NCBI GenBank assembly: GCA_027596075.1 | Contig: JADGJC010000140.1 | Location: 1-64,000, forward strand | Reading direction: 5' to 3' | Length of the DNA: 64,000 nt | Source of the DNA: Rhizophlyctis rosea | Taxonomy: Eukaryota; Chytridiomycota; Chytridiomycetes; Rhizophlyctidales; Rhizophlyctidaceae | In this document: piece after piece, positions 23,584 to 34,903 of the stretch | Layout: every line of letters starts with the position of its first letter | Position numbering within the stretch: the first letter of the stretch is position 1 | Translations under genes and position numbers: made by a program | The notes under the pieces: generated by a model | What the model was told of the DNA's origin: nothing | What the model saw: the letters and a program-made list of their open reading frames with translations, nothing else | Database searches by the model: none

Positions 23584-24639
23584 ATGTGATAGTGGGGATA
23601 GTTGGTTTGGCTCAGTAGTAGTAGTATCAAACGGCTTCTGTGATGCTTGTGCGTTATTTTTGTTTTTCCCCTCAGTTTGGCGATACGTAGTATGTATATA
23701 AATATCACATAGTAAAAGTACAATACAGACCTAGTTCCTCATATGGTTCAATCTCATGAAAAGGCAGACTCACGAAGAGCGCGTTGGCAAAGGGCACCTC
23801 CATATTGACGGGTATGTGCAATACATTTGAGTTGAGCACATAGAAATTGGGCAAACTCATTAGTTTCTATGCGACCTCCGTCAAGACCACAATCAAATAA
23901 CTACCGTTATGAAGGGTCAAGCGACCGAGCCATACACGGGTATGCGTCACGACGTGATCGAGAGTGCGAGATCAATAGTGGCGAATTCGCAACTGACATA
24001 CATAGAGGATCATATCAAACTGGTTTTGTATGTTTCCGGGTCAGAACGATCCGACTGATCCATGTTGGTTCAACATGTATTTCATTACAACTCCGAGCCG
24101 CTGCCCGCTAATAAACTCTAACAATATGTAACTTCTGGAATCGCAATTACTGTTGTACGAGATCAAAGAGAAGTTTACAATATGAGTGAGAGATGTCCCG
24201 CGAGGAATTGCCAGCGCCATCAGCAACCATCAGAAGAGCGGGTCTCGTGGCCCTGGCACCCGATCCTCAGGGGAATGTTTTTGAACATAGTCTGCTTATC
24301 CCTGGACGACTCGCACACTTAATCGGCGACTGGTCTTCCCGAAGGAAAGTCTCCTGGCGTACGGTGCTTTTGAAGGGTAAGGTTCTTCCTGAGGATCTTG
24401 GAAGGGGAGGCGAGGTGGGGAGGGGTTTATATAACTTTTTGAAAGTGGTGGCTTGCGTGTGGCGATAGGAAGAAAAGATTGGATTGATTGCTGTGCCGTG
24501 AAGGGAACACAAGCCGCTTGTCCGGTGGAGTGGACAAATGTGTGGCCAGATCCCGATTTCCGCAGCAATTTGCCTTCCCTTCTCATACTTAGGTTATTTT
24601 CCATCACTACCATCTTCCCACACAACGTCCAAACTCAAG
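23584..24639. other. Intergenic, no supported gene
   Basis: Downstream of the permease and upstream of DSCC1. A 91-residue frame at 24193-24468 lacks family resemblance and probably lies in the DSCC1 upstream region. Confidence 0.5.
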
Positions 24640-26352
24640 ATGGCGTCTTCCCACACTATTATCCACTTTGCCGACGACTTCGATCCCCGACAATACCGTC
24701 TCTTGGAGCTCCCGAAAGAAATAGCAAGCTTATTCGAAACTTCCCAGCAGCCGACAACCGACGGTTTTGACTCTTCACCCTGGTGGGTAGACTGTTCAGC
24801 GCCTGACCGATGCCGGCTAGCTGACTGAACCATACCCCGTGGCTTCCCTGATAACAGTCTGATAGTCCGCGGTCAAGAAGCCGACGAAGCAACCCTCCAC
24901 ACCCACAACAAAACATACGCCATCCGCGACGTCCAAACCTCCAACACCCTTCTCCTCGCCAAACCATCCGCACACCCCATATCTGACTTTGCCCAACAAC
25001 TGGCTGCCGACCCATCTATAGTCACGGAGGGCGGCACCGCTATCACAGAAGAGGGACCCTCATTGCCCGAATGGACGAGCTCGGCACACGTATATGAGAT
25101 TGAAGACTGCTTATCGAACTATGTGGAGTTGGCCGTTATTCTGCCGCGGGTGGGACGGTTGACGGATGTGTTGGGAGGCTGCTTGTACGGTGGGCCGAAG
25201 GAGGAGAGAAATGTTGATCAAGTGAGCTTGCGGTTTTTGAGACATCATTATCAGGGCGCGCAACTGACAAAACCTTATTTTGGATCACCTCAGAGCTCGC
25301 TCCAAACAACCGAAACATTACATGATATCATTCAAGCAAGCGACGCAGAGTTGTTGCAAGCATTGAAGGATATGGAAGCCCTTGAGGTTGATGGTGAGGC
25401 AACGTAATGAACCTCAACGACCAGTTGATCATTCAACCTGACCCTTCATGCGTGCTTCAAACCTCGTAGGGCATTGGAGATTACTAGATCCAGTATATCA
25501 AGAATCCATCTTGCGATTACTGCTCGTATCGGCTGTAGCCGAAGACATGCCTTTCGATCGACTAACAGCATCGGACGCCATTCGATTACTAGCTGATTCG
25601 GAGGACGAGGAAGAAATTCCGGACACTGTGGTGCGACATCTATTGAAGGTGTTTTCCGAAAAGGACTCGGATGGGGAAGAGGAAGAGAATGATGGTAAGG
25701 TTTGCGACAGAGTTGAACTTGACAAAACACGAACTAAAATCTACCGATAGATAGCCGAATATACAAGCTGTCGCCGGAGAAAGTTTGCAGGTTTTTGGGA
25801 AAGCAGTTGCTCGCATATTCTCCCGTACGAAGTTTATTGGATTTATTGATATTCCCAGTTGACTAACTGGCAATCTAGAAACACTCAATAACCGTAACAG
25901 CGTTTATGGCAGCATGGAGCGAGAGCGTTCCGGATGTATTTTCTGTTTCGCTTGACATGCTAAAGGTGTTGCATTGCTGAGCCATGCGGAAATGTCGACC
26001 GGTACTGACACACTGTGGAATTCGTATAGGGCATCGCATTGATAGAAGGCGAAGGTCCACAACGGACAATACGCTACTTCCCTAAATCGGCGCTACCATC
26101 GGATGCTAAGGGACGGTTTGCGAAACTTTTTGATGTGAAGGGGAAGTGGGCATATGATGAGTTATTACCTTATGGTATGGGCGTTATCCAATTTTGTGGT
26201 GAAGGGGGTGATGTTCACACCACTTTTGTTTTGCAGTGGATGATTTGGCGCCAGATAGGAAGAAATTGGACGCCACGTTGTTGAAGTTTGGACGGTCGTC
26301 GAGAGTTGGAGATATGACGTATTACACAAGTCGATTTACGCCCATCAAATGA
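24640..26352 (+). CDS. DSCC1: Sister chromatid cohesion protein DCC1 (Ctf18-RFC subunit)
   Basis: Eight exons (24640-24782, 24858-25221, 25294-25393, 25470-25694, 25751-25824, 25879-25965, 26030-26174, 26237-26352) join in phase to give 417 residues (human 393). Family landmarks in order: YRLLELPKEI near the N-terminus, LIVRGQEADEATLHTHNKTYAIRDVQTSN, HWRLLDPVYQ, the VCRFLGKQLL helix, LDMLKGIALIEG and the C-terminal DVGDMTYYTSRFTP-type end (VGDMTYYTSRF). DCC1 binds CTF8 and CTF18 to form the alternative clamp loader that places PCNA at forks and supports cohesion; the C-terminal winged helices bind DNA polymerase epsilon. The intron at 25222-25293 is 72 nt and open, so a retained form would add 24 residues in frame. 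Confidence 0.88.
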
Positions 26353-26549
26353 TTTTTGGCGGATGAAGTCGCGCAGCTGACCAATAGTAAGTGGCCGCGC
26401 GTTCCAAAAGGGTCCTGGCGATTGAGCATGTAGTTCCGCGACAAAGATGCGACTTTGGGGGGAACTGAGGAAAAATGAAGATTTGCTTTCTACCCGCTCG
26501 TGTTAGCATGATACACTGTATTATTTACACATAGTACATTATTACAAGA

Positions 26550-27269
26550 TTACATCGAATCATCATGAACCAGTGCACGGCCATTCCCTCGGATATACAT
26601 GAAGCGCCATTTTGTGGAACAGGCCATGAAGGCATATTGTTCAATTCCATGACTCCCAACGGCTTGGTATAACGATATGGCATATTCAAAGTGGTGAAAC
26701 TCTCCATGATTATGAATGTGTTCACTAAGCTCATAACATTCTATTGTATGATGCAACTTATAAAGTCCACTGCCATGGTTCTCTGATAGCAGCACCTCCT
26801 CAGACCTCGCGACGTGCTGTCTGGACGTGCCGATATACTCCGGTTTGGGTTCGCGTGATGACAGTGTTCTGGTAAGGGATTGTCCGTAGGCTATAAGCAA
26901 CTTTGCGAAGGTGTGAGCCTGCCGGTCGCTCAAGCCAGGCTTGCCGACACGGAGCATGTCCTCTACGACATCTTTCGAAAAGATTTCGAAGAAGTCCGAA
27001 AAGCATAGCGTATTCATGAATATGGGGTTGTGCAGGATGGCGGGATCGCTGAGATAGTATATGGGCGGTACTTGCGCGAGGACTGCTTGTGCCGTTTGGA
27101 GTGGTTTTTTGAGGATACTGACGGTTTCACGGGCGAAGTTGTAGTTGCAGCAGTTTTGGAGGCGGAGGTAGGCGGCTGTGTCGCACTTTACTATGATTCG
27201 CGGGGCGAGGTATTCAATGATGTTGCGGTGGACTACCGACGGGCAAGTGCCCAAGGTAATTTGGGCCAT
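26550..27269 (-). CDS. Hypothetical protein, single exon
   Basis: An uninterrupted frame of 239 residues from the ATG at 27269; the frame extends to an earlier ATG at 27365. The N-terminus (CPSVVHRNIIEYLAPRIIVKCDTAAYLRLQ region) has the leucine/isoleucine pattern of a degenerate F-box-like helix, but I cannot confirm it. The middle is helical and the C-terminus is His/Tyr-rich. It is convergent with DSCC1 (stop codons about 200 bp apart) and divergent from SNRNP25 (starts 222 bp apart), which supports it as a real gene. Function unknown. Confidence 0.55.
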   Translation of the reverse strand: MAQITLGTCPSVVHRNIIEYLAPRIIVKCDTAAYLRLQNCCNYNFARETVSILKKPLQTAQAVLAQVPPIYYLSDPAILHNPIFMNTLCFSDFFEIFSKDVVEDMLRVGKPGLSDRQAHTFAKLLIAYGQSLTRTLSSREPKPEYIGTSRQHVARSEEVLLSENHGSGLYKLHHTIECYELSEHIHNHGEFHHFEYAISLYQAVGSHGIEQYAFMACSTKWRFMYIRGNGRALVHDDSM

Positions 27270-27491
27270 TATGGAGGACTTTGCAAAATGTAATAAGGAA
27301 GGAGGAATGATTGGCACCGATAGAAAGTGCCACAGAGCAATCGGGGCCTGGCACCGAAAATCCAAAACGGGGGTTGCTCAGCCACGCTACTTAGTGTCCA
27401 AGACTGCGGACATCGCCCAGGATGAGTCAAAAGAGAGTCCAGTCAAGAGAGGAGGATTTCACTTGGCCAAAAATCACCTTACAACACCATA

Positions 27492-28141
27492 ATGCAAACG
27501 TCAAGTAATTCCGCAAGTACACCTTCTACACACCCTAACGACCAATCCCATCTTCCGCTGGAAAGCGAAGACCCAAAACCGACTCCACCGAATTTCGATA
27601 CACCCAACCACATTATCGCGTCCTTACTCAATGACCCCCTCCTCGCCGACATCCCACGAAACCCAACCCTGGAAGACATAACCCTCCTTCTCGCTCTCGA
27701 GCAAGGAGCCGCCTTCACAGTACACGTAGAACGTGGTGCCTATGAACCACTACGTGAGTTCCTCCTGTCCCCAGAAAGGCGTGCCAACCTTTACTTTGAC
27801 TCACTTTCACCACGCTCTTCCCCCAATTCACCGGGTTAGAAATAAGCCTCCGCCAAACCTCCACACTCCAAGACCTCAAACGCTCCATCACACTCTCTTT
27901 ATCTCGTTCTGTTGAACGCCTTCCTGAGATTGGCGCTTCCCGCACGATATCTTGGAAATCTTTGTGGAAGCGGCACTGTTTAGCGTTGATTGTTCCTTTG
28001 GTTCGTGAGGGCGGGGTGGACGGAGAGGCGGGAAGAAGCCTCAAACGATTGGACAATGATCAGCAAAAACTGTCCGAATTGGGTGTTGGACCGGGGTCAC
28101 GGTTTACGTTTGTTAAGACTTTACGGAAGAGGAAGAGGTGA
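27492..28141 (+). CDS. SNRNP25: U11/U12 small nuclear ribonucleoprotein 25 kDa protein
   Basis: Two exons (27492-27753, 27840-28141) encode 187 residues (human 132, without the long N-terminal leader here). Shared features with U11/U12-25K: a DPLLADIPRNPTLEDITLLLALEQG block (human EINQLIALEYGQA), then a ubiquitin-like fold with LRQTSTLQDLKRSI, ISWKSLWKRHCL (human ISWSYVWRTYHL), DNDQQKLSELGVGPGSRFTFVKTLRKRKR (human LRDYGIRNRDEVSFIKKLRQK). The protein binds the U11 snRNP (via 59K/35K) in the minor spliceosome that removes U12-type introns. The N-terminal 40 residues are low-complexity Ser/Pro/Thr. Its presence predicts that this organism keeps U12-type splicing. Confidence 0.85.
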
Positions 28142-28844
28142 TGAGGAATGGATAAACAAATTCATTCGGAAGAATAATCTCTCAAAACAAGGCGTTTCTG
28201 TGCCGGACAATGATGGACGATAGAGAAGTTGATAAAAAATGACAGAAAAGAGGAGAGAGTGACGATGAGGGAGGGATAGGAAGGATGAGACGATACGGCA
28301 TCTTCCATGATTCTTCCCCCTGGTCATATCTCCGTTCCGTCCTTCATCCTCAGCCTTTGTTTCCAGTCGTGAATGCTCTTATCGAAATAATGTATGATAG
28401 GTGACCTAGAGGTTCGGTTGGAACGAGAACCGAAGGAGATGCCGCCAAATCAAGGAAATATCAAGGAAGCATTGGTGAAATTGGCCGTGTCGATTAGATG
28501 GCAGGGCTAAATTTAATCGCGCTGCCAGGAGTTTTCGGCTGCACCGGATACACATGTGCTTGAAGCTTTCCAAGTTCAACAAAGTCCTCGTCACTTACGC
28601 TCGTTGTATACATACTTGGATAGATTCGGCCACGGAATTTGTCGCCCATTCCGTGCCATAAAGGTCGCTTGTACGTCCCAGATCCACAATTCCCTGGGTC
28701 CTTGACACATTGCCCTCCAGCCGGACATCGCGCTTATCTGTCGGTTGGAAGGAAGGCGGACGTCGGTGGCATGACATCTACAATTCATTCACATGGTATA
28801 TACAAGGGTTGCGCGATAGGAGAGGATGTTGAAGAATCCCACTC
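28142..28844. other. 3' intergenic region between convergent genes
   Basis: Lies between the ends of SNRNP25 (+) and prefoldin 6 (-). Two short minus-strand frames overlap here in different phases and have no recognisable content. Confidence 0.5.
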
Positions 28845-29475
28845 CTATGCCTGTTGTCGTTGGCCCTGTAGGGCTTGCTGCATTTGCATGATCTGACGTG
28901 ATTCGATTCGTTGAGTGAGACGCATCTTCCACATGAATTGCAGCGGCACCAACCTCCATCCGCTTCTTCTCCTGCTTCTCCTCCATCTCATTAATTTGCT
29001 TCTCCAGTCTCTTGCTGTGGATTGACGTCATGTTAGTGAACAGTGCGGAAAGAACAGCCCTAGTTTTTTCACTTACATTTCCCCCGTGATGAACTCTATC
29101 CGCTTCTTGACGTTTGTGGTGGCTTCTGCGCGGTCCTGCTTTACGAGCACTGGACCAATGAGTTTGTACACTGTCGCGTCGTCTTTCAGTTGGTCAAATT
29201 CCTATGTGACGCGCAGATGGGTTCAGCATGTAGTGACATGGGACACAGCTTCGAATATCCGCAAAGCTGAATTCAGCCTCACCTTCGAGACCATCTCGTT
29301 CTCCTTCAGTTGTGACTCGAGCTGGGTGCGCGACTGAACGACCTTTGTGAACTCTGACGGGTGTGAAAGAGTGAGAGCTAGAGAAATACTTCTGTTATAC
29401 TACCAAGACGTCGAACCAACCTCTTTGCATTGCCTGGAAGGCGCTCATCTCGGCTTCTAACTTTGCTTGAGCCAT
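28845..29475 (-). CDS. PFDN6: Prefoldin subunit 6
   Basis: Five small exons on the minus strand (29421-29475, 29283-29353, 29201 down to 29077, 28954-29014, 28845-28892) encode 119 residues (human 129). The order is N-terminal helix, SRTQLESQLKENEMV, KDDATVYKLIGPVLVKQD at the beta hairpins (human SNVVFKLLGPVLVKQE), EATTNVKKRIEFITGE (human ATVGKRLDYITAE), then a charged C-terminal helix ending in Gln-rich sequence. This is the beta-class prefoldin fold. Prefoldin is a hexamer that passes nascent actin and tubulin to the TRiC/CCT chaperonin. The last tiny exon (16 codons) restores the Gln-rich end; reading through its intron would give an unrelated tail. Confidence 0.9.
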
Positions 29476-29721
29476 CGTGGATCTTTTTCTTGCTTTTTTA
29501 GCACTTAGATCAGAAGTTGGAACGAGAGGAGGTGTGGGAAAGGAGACTGGAATCGTGGGAAGCTTTGGTAGCGCGTGGCTGGTGGTAAGCCTTGCGCCCA
29601 TGCGCCTCAAATAGACAGCAATCGTGTTCCACAACCGCCGCTTCTCCTCACCATCCCATCCCGGCGCAGATCACCGTTCCATCTCCATAACCTCCACAAT
29701 ACCTCCAGCTTGATTCACGAT
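29476..29721. promoter_or_regulatory. Putative bidirectional promoter, prefoldin 6 and prefoldin 1
   Basis: Only 246 bp separate the start codons of two divergent genes coding for subunits of the same hexamer, so shared transcriptional control is likely. No TATA box or specific factor site is claimed. Confidence 0.6.
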
Positions 29722-30299
29722 ATGGCACTTCCTGCTGACGTAGCGCAAAAAGTATGGCAGCATCTGTTCTTGCAGTCTTGACCGTTCTTTTTTTTTATGA
29801 CAGCTGACCTCACACAACGCTCTCCTTTGCCAGGTCCTTCTGGAACTTCAAAACAAAGTCGTGGAAACTTCTCGCCAACTGAGCACCGTAAGAGCTCAAA
29901 TCTCCACAAGAGAGCGTGAACGGAAAGTGAGCGAACTGACAGCAAAGGAACTGGAGTCAATGGGTTCGGGGGTGGCGGCATATCGGGCGGTAGGAAAGAT
30001 GTAAGTCATCACACTCCGACACTACCATGTTTCGCGTACGAGTTTCCTCCTGCAGGAAGAAAGACCGAGCCTCGCCTCTTCTCATCATAGATCGATACTG
30101 ATGTGCGCTGAACGTCCCATTCTTCAGGTTCCTCCAAGAACCACTACCAGTCCTAACAAAAGAACTTCGCGACCGCGTCGAAGCGGCCGAGCGTGACACG
30201 AAAAACTTGGAGCGGGCTGCCGCAAAGTTGGAGCGGGATCTCAACGATGCACAGGGTAGTTGGAAGGAGGTGATGCATAGGACCAAGGCGGCCGAGTAG
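29722..30299 (+). CDS. PFDN1: Prefoldin subunit 1
   Basis: Three exons (29722-29751, 29834-30000, 30128-30299) give 122 residues, the same length as human PFDN1. The first exon is only 10 codons. The sequence runs LLELQNKVVETSRQL (human FTELQAKVIDTQQKV), then SELTAKELESMGSGVAAYRAVGKMFLQEP (human HAHLTDTEIMTLVDETNMYEGVGRMFILQS), then the C-terminal coiled coil. This is the beta-class subunit that contacts unfolded clients through its coiled-coil tips. It lies head to head with prefoldin 6. Confidence 0.88.
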
Positions 30300-30552
30300 A
30301 TGCTTTTTGGAATGCCCAGGGTCGTTGTTAGGGATGCGGTGAAGGTGGAGTTTTTGTACATACCCCGAAATTTTCCAAATACGGTAGTTTTGAATTGCTG
30401 GTTTTGGTAAACCATGCAAGCAATGATGCTTTGATCAACGCAATGGCACAAATTCAAGACATAGGCTCATTTATTCTTAGATATACAGCGTACGACGGTA
30501 TTGGTTTACTCGAGCATCCTGATTATTACCAAGTTCCTATCGACCAGCGATT

Positions 30553-31557
30553 CTAGCGGCCAAAGCATCCTCGATATCGCACAGGTTGCCCACCCCTCAA
30601 TGGGCCGGGTTTGAAATTTAATCCCGGTGCCGTCACTTCCCACCATCTAACAACGTCCCAAAATCCCTGCTCAATGGCCCAATTCAAAGCCGTCTGTGTG
30701 AACTTCAACCTCAACCCACTCCTTTCCCACCACCGTAATACGTCCATGTGTCGATTCCTACTGGCCCCTTGCAACGCCTTATCTGACCATTGCTGTTCCA
30801 AACCACTTTGCTTCCACCACTCTAAAACCGCAACGTGCCCGCCCTCACTAGCTTGATCCATCGCTTCACCGTCCTGTCTTAAATGCAACCCGGAATCCTT
30901 CCACCATTGAAGCACCGCCAGATGTCCGTTCTTGCTTGCACCACTCAAAGCACTGCCTGTGTACTTCAAATCATATCCACTCCGGAGGTTCCCATTCCAC
31001 CAATCTAACACGTCAAGTCGTCCCTGAGCGCTCGCGTCATCCATTGCCCCCGAGGAATATTTCAGTTCTAGCCCACTATCCTTCCACCACTGCAACACAT
31101 GTACATGCCCCTTTTTGCTCGCCACATCGATTGCCGCCCCTGTGTACATCAACTCATATCCACTCTCCTTCCACCAATCCAATACCGCAACATGTCCCCA
31201 TTCGCTAGCCTCATCTATGGCCAGCCTTGAATATTTTAGGGGCAACCCACTCTCCTTCCACCATCGAAGGACTGCAACATGCCCGTTGGCACTCGCACCG
31301 TTTACAGCGGCACCCCAGTAACTCAGCTTACGGACCAGTGGCTTCCTGTTATGCCATTGAAGCCACCAATTCAATAGCTCGATTTGACCTCTTTTGGAGG
31401 CGTTTTCAAAGTTGCAGGCCCAGATGTGGGGAATGAGGATGTCGCGTAGGTCGGGATAGCGGTATTTGACAGCAAGGATGACACCGATGAGGTAGGCGCG
31501 CTCCGGCAGGGTGAGCAGGAGAATTTTGGTGATAAGTTCGAAAGGAAGGGCGAGCAT
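30553..31557 (-). CDS. F-box-like N-terminus with divergent ankyrin-type repeats
   Basis: Intronless, 334 residues. The first 30 residues (LPFELITKILLLTLPERA) resemble an F-box-like helix pair. The remainder is a tandem of about eight units of roughly 34 residues with consensus A-x-D-x-A-S-x-x-G-H-V-x-V-L-x-W-W-K-x-S-G-x-x-L-K-Y. The GHVxVLxWW core corresponds to the second helix of an ankyrin repeat with a distinctive Trp-Trp pair. Such arrays are common in chytrid and protist genomes as protein-binding scaffolds. A role as a ubiquitin-ligase adaptor is inference from the N-terminus only. Confidence 0.8.
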   Translation of the reverse strand: MLALPFELITKILLLTLPERAYLIGVILAVKYRYPDLRDILIPHIWACNFENASKRGQIELLNWWLQWHNRKPLVRKLSYWGAAVNGASANGHVAVLRWWKESGLPLKYSRLAIDEASEWGHVAVLDWWKESGYELMYTGAAIDVASKKGHVHVLQWWKDSGLELKYSSGAMDDASAQGRLDVLDWWNGNLRSGYDLKYTGSALSGASKNGHLAVLQWWKDSGLHLRQDGEAMDQASEGGHVAVLEWWKQSGLEQQWSDKALQGASRNRHMDVLRWWERSGLRLKFTQTALNWAIEQGFWDVVRWWEVTAPGLNFKPGPLRGGQPVRYRGCFGR

Positions 31558-32526
31558 TTTGTAGGACGTTAGTTTGATAGATGTTGGAGTAAGCCTTTTT
31601 CTAGTTCATGGTGACAGGAATTCATAAGCCTTCTTTAAGCGATAGAAGAGGTTTTCAGCACTCTTCGCAGCCCTGCGCTGTACCTTGCAGTCTTCTCGAA
31701 ACTTGTGTGGCAGATGCCGCATCAACCAAATGGTAGTTAGAGGTAATCGTGTCTGTGCCAGAGTATTGGTTTGTTGACTTCGAAAAGTTGGAGCAACCTT
31801 TGTGGACTCGAGGGCCTTCAAAGGGAGATTAGTTGGTATCAGCTGCTACCATGCATCAATACCTGACATCTGTCAAGCAGCAATTTTCAGTGTCATTGGG
31901 CACAATGGAGCATTTGTTGTGTTCAAGTCTGCTTCTTTGAGTTCCTTCACCCAGCCAGGGAATATCTGGCTGGTCCAATGTGCCCACGTTACGTAAGCAT
32001 GGAACTGGACCATGGACAGGGGCATTTCTGATGAGGAAGAGTCTACCTTCCAATGGTCCATACCGATGCCTACGTGGAAAATGTGTGATTATAGAAGACG
32101 GCAAACAGGACGAAAGAACCGAAAGCGATTTACTAATGCTCCATCCCACAGCCGAACTATTTTTGAAACGCGGTCCTATGTTTGCATTTTGGATCACTCT
32201 TTAAAATTCCAAAACGGGCCTGCGATGGTAAACAAATTTGCCTTATTGAATTTGCCGCCACAGATCGTGACGACTGAATGCTGATTCCATTGCCTATTTT
32301 TAGAATCGTTCGTTCTAGAGTCTAAATGCAAGATGATGCGCAGAGGAAAGCATATAAGGAGCTTCGTCGCTGGTGAACTGGAGGTTTTCAAAACTAAGAT
32401 CAAAATACTGTGAGCAAGCGCTAGTGATTGTAGTGTCCTTCCATCCCATCCGCTCTCTTCCTCCGCATCTCCCTCTCTACACAACCCTTTCATCCGCTCT
32501 CTTACTCCGCATCCCCATCATCCAAA
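31558..32526. other. No supported gene
   Basis: Short frames on both strands, including a 71-residue minus-strand frame (31606-31821) and overlapping frames at 31856-32284. None has recognisable content or codon polarity. Confidence 0.5.
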
Positions 32527-32886
32527 ATGTTCTCCTGGTTCACCTCCAAGAAGGCCCACCACACCAAAAACAGTCTCCTGTCCCAAGAATCCGCCGCCTT
32601 CCTCGAAACTTACTCAACAACACCCCACTCCTCCACGGAAACACTCAAAGAAGAAGCACCTCGCGTCGAGGAAACCCGCACACCACCCATACTCGACGGA
32701 ACCGTCACGCGCATCGTTACGGATTACCACCGCATGAAGGACGAGAAGACGTTCAAGCAGATGAGGTGGAAGGTTCCGGAGGGTGTTAGTGCGTCTAGTG
32801 TTGCGAAGAAGTGTTCGAGTAAATGTGGGGCCAAGTTTCTGGTGGAGAATGTTGGTAGTTTGAGTTATGTTACTGTTAGATTTTAG
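32527..32886 (+). CDS. Small hypothetical protein
   Basis: Single-exon frame of 119 residues, preceded by a pyrimidine-rich leader. The first half is low-complexity and polar; the second half (TRIVTDYHRMKDEKTFKQMRW, then VSASSVAKKCSSKCGAKFLV) looks folded and basic with two Cys. Codon endings are almost all C or A up to about 32735, then mostly G or T, the same polarity as in the window's proven genes. That argues it is truly coding. No family recognised. Confidence 0.6.
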   Translation: MFSWFTSKKAHHTKNSLLSQESAAFLETYSTTPHSSTETLKEEAPRVEETRTPPILDGTVTRIVTDYHRMKDEKTFKQMRWKVPEGVSASSVAKKCSSKCGAKFLVENVGSLSYVTVRF

Positions 32887-33031
32887 ATTCTTGAAAATAT
32901 CGGCGGATCTTCAATGTATTTATGTAGATGTTAATATACCGGTGTCCATATCATCAACGCAAACATTTGGCAGAATGGCAAGGAATGATTTATTCACACT
33001 AAACCGTAAATGATGATGCAAGACATCCGAT

Positions 33032-33925
33032 TCAGGTGTTCCCTTGACTTTTCATCATCTGGAGAAGCATATCTAATAATTCCCCTTTCATCGCATTAAT
33101 CTCACTCTTGTTGTCTGCATCACCTCTGCCTTGATTTTGGAGCCATGCTTCTACACCATGTGCATCGTGGTCCGCCACGTAGAAACCCAGGTCATCACTT
33201 TCTTCCCAAGCTCCTTTCAGTATCCTCTTCAGATGCTCCAATTTGGAAGTGGATTTGGCAATGTCAACCAAGCGGTGAAGATTGTCTGATGCCGTCGATG
33301 CGATGCGCTCAATCGCAATGTTGATGAAGTCTGCCATGTTGCGCTCTTGTATGAGTTGCCAGGCTTCGATATGAGATTGGATGGTTTGCTTGTCGAGAAG
33401 TGCGCCAGGTGGGCAAATAGTGGATTGGCTTCGGGCGGAGGTGAGATGCAGAAGTACATCGTGGATGTCAAAGAAATTTTTGAGGACGTCAAGTAGTGCT
33501 GGTTCTTGGGCGCCGTAGAGGGTATGTACTATTTGAGCACGTGAAAAGTGGTAGAATTTAGGTAGGTCGACCTCTCAAACATTTCAGGAACGGCAAAAAT
33601 ACGAACCAAGAACAGTAGTCCAGTGTACATGAATTCCACGGCAACTCGCACCACAGAGGACGAATATTGGGGCAGTTTGACGATCTTCGTCTCGGACTCT
33701 GCCCATCGATTCGCAGAAAACATTGCGCGGAAGTATGGCGAAGCGGCTTTTAAGACACTCCTGGGGTGAACATATGAGCATAAGAATGCTGTTATTTAGA
33801 TCATGCATATACATCCAGAACAGATGGAAACTGTCACGTTACCCGTGAACCTTCACTGATTCAGCCATTTCGCCTACAATAAGAGTGACGTCGCAGGTCT
33901 CTTCGTCCTTCAACATTGCACGCAT
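33032..33925 (-). CDS. BTB/POZ domain protein, copy A
   Basis: Three exons (33843-33925, 33603-33760, 33032-33528) give 245 residues. The BTB fold is seen as DEETCDVTLIVGE, then SVLKAASPYFRAMFSANRWAES, then VKLPQYSSSVVRVAVEFMYTG. The rest is a helical region shared with copies B and C. Exon 1 has no in-frame ATG before 33925, so the N-terminus is short compared with copy B. BTB domains dimerise and often recruit cullin-3 ligases; no partner domain (Kelch, MATH) is present. Donor after LLFLV differs from the paralogues by 4 nt. Confidence 0.7.
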
Positions 33926-34903
33926 TGTATCTTCGTGCTGTCTCTGTACCTTGGAATTTTCGAGCCCGAGTTTCACACCAAATTCGTAAAGTCGAGGTTC
34001 GAGAAGGAAAGTTTGCTGAGTTGATCAAAAATGCAGGGCTGAGAGCGATTCATCCTTTTTATGTCCAGTGTCTTTGTCTTGCGTGCCGATGTGATGTCTG
34101 AACTGCGAAGCGTCAGGTTAGATGCAATGGCAGGTGACCATTTGAGTCATTTGGGTCTCAGTTGTACATTCGAAGGCGCTCAGACTTTTAGGCCTCCGGG
34201 TCCTTTATTTTACCTTGGGGTCGTTATGCAATGAGTCAGTCCGCAATATGAAAGGTTTCACCTCCTCGTAATCCGTGCCAAATTGGATCCCTTTCAAGAT
34301 TTCGGGGCTTTATCAAGTTGAGTTTCCAAGACATTCCAAGTTGGATAATTGTAGGACCCATGCATTCTTGAGGTCAATCCCTGGAGTTAGCGGGTTTGGA
34401 GGAGATGAAGCGTGAAAGCAGTCTGTTTGTGTCAAAAAACCGGTTATGCCAATGGATGGCAGCGGGATGAAAGAAGTCTGTATTAATGACGCAAGAGCAA
34501 CCTGACATGTTTTCGTCCATCTGGCATGAATAGAAGTCCGTACTGTTAGTCCTTGCACATGGAAGCCGCCGGGTCCTTCGGATTGGGTGAGCTACTGTAT
34601 CAGTAGAGTGCCAGTTGCGCCTCGATTGGCTGGGGCGCCATTGGTATCCGGCAGTTGGTTAACTATACGCCTCTTCCCACCAGGACGCCCATTCGGCAGC
34701 TAGTGCCGGTGATATCGCAGCTGATCAATGGCGATCTTCCGGTGTCCCTTTGCACGTTTATCGCCATTGCCGTGAGAGAATAGGACCAACCATGTGAAAT
34801 TTCGCTAAAGTACCATATATATACAGCATGTATTGCACTGTTTCCAGACATCGCCTTTGCCCGCTTGCACACATAGGACAATTGCGGCTCGCAGCTACAT
34901 TGG
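33926..34903. other. No supported gene
   Basis: Lies upstream of BTB copy A and downstream of copy B. Only short frames without family resemblance. Confidence 0.5.

Noticed and set aside
24193..24468. 91-residue frame upstream of DSCC1
   Set aside because: No recognisable content; it lies where the DSCC1 promoter is expected.
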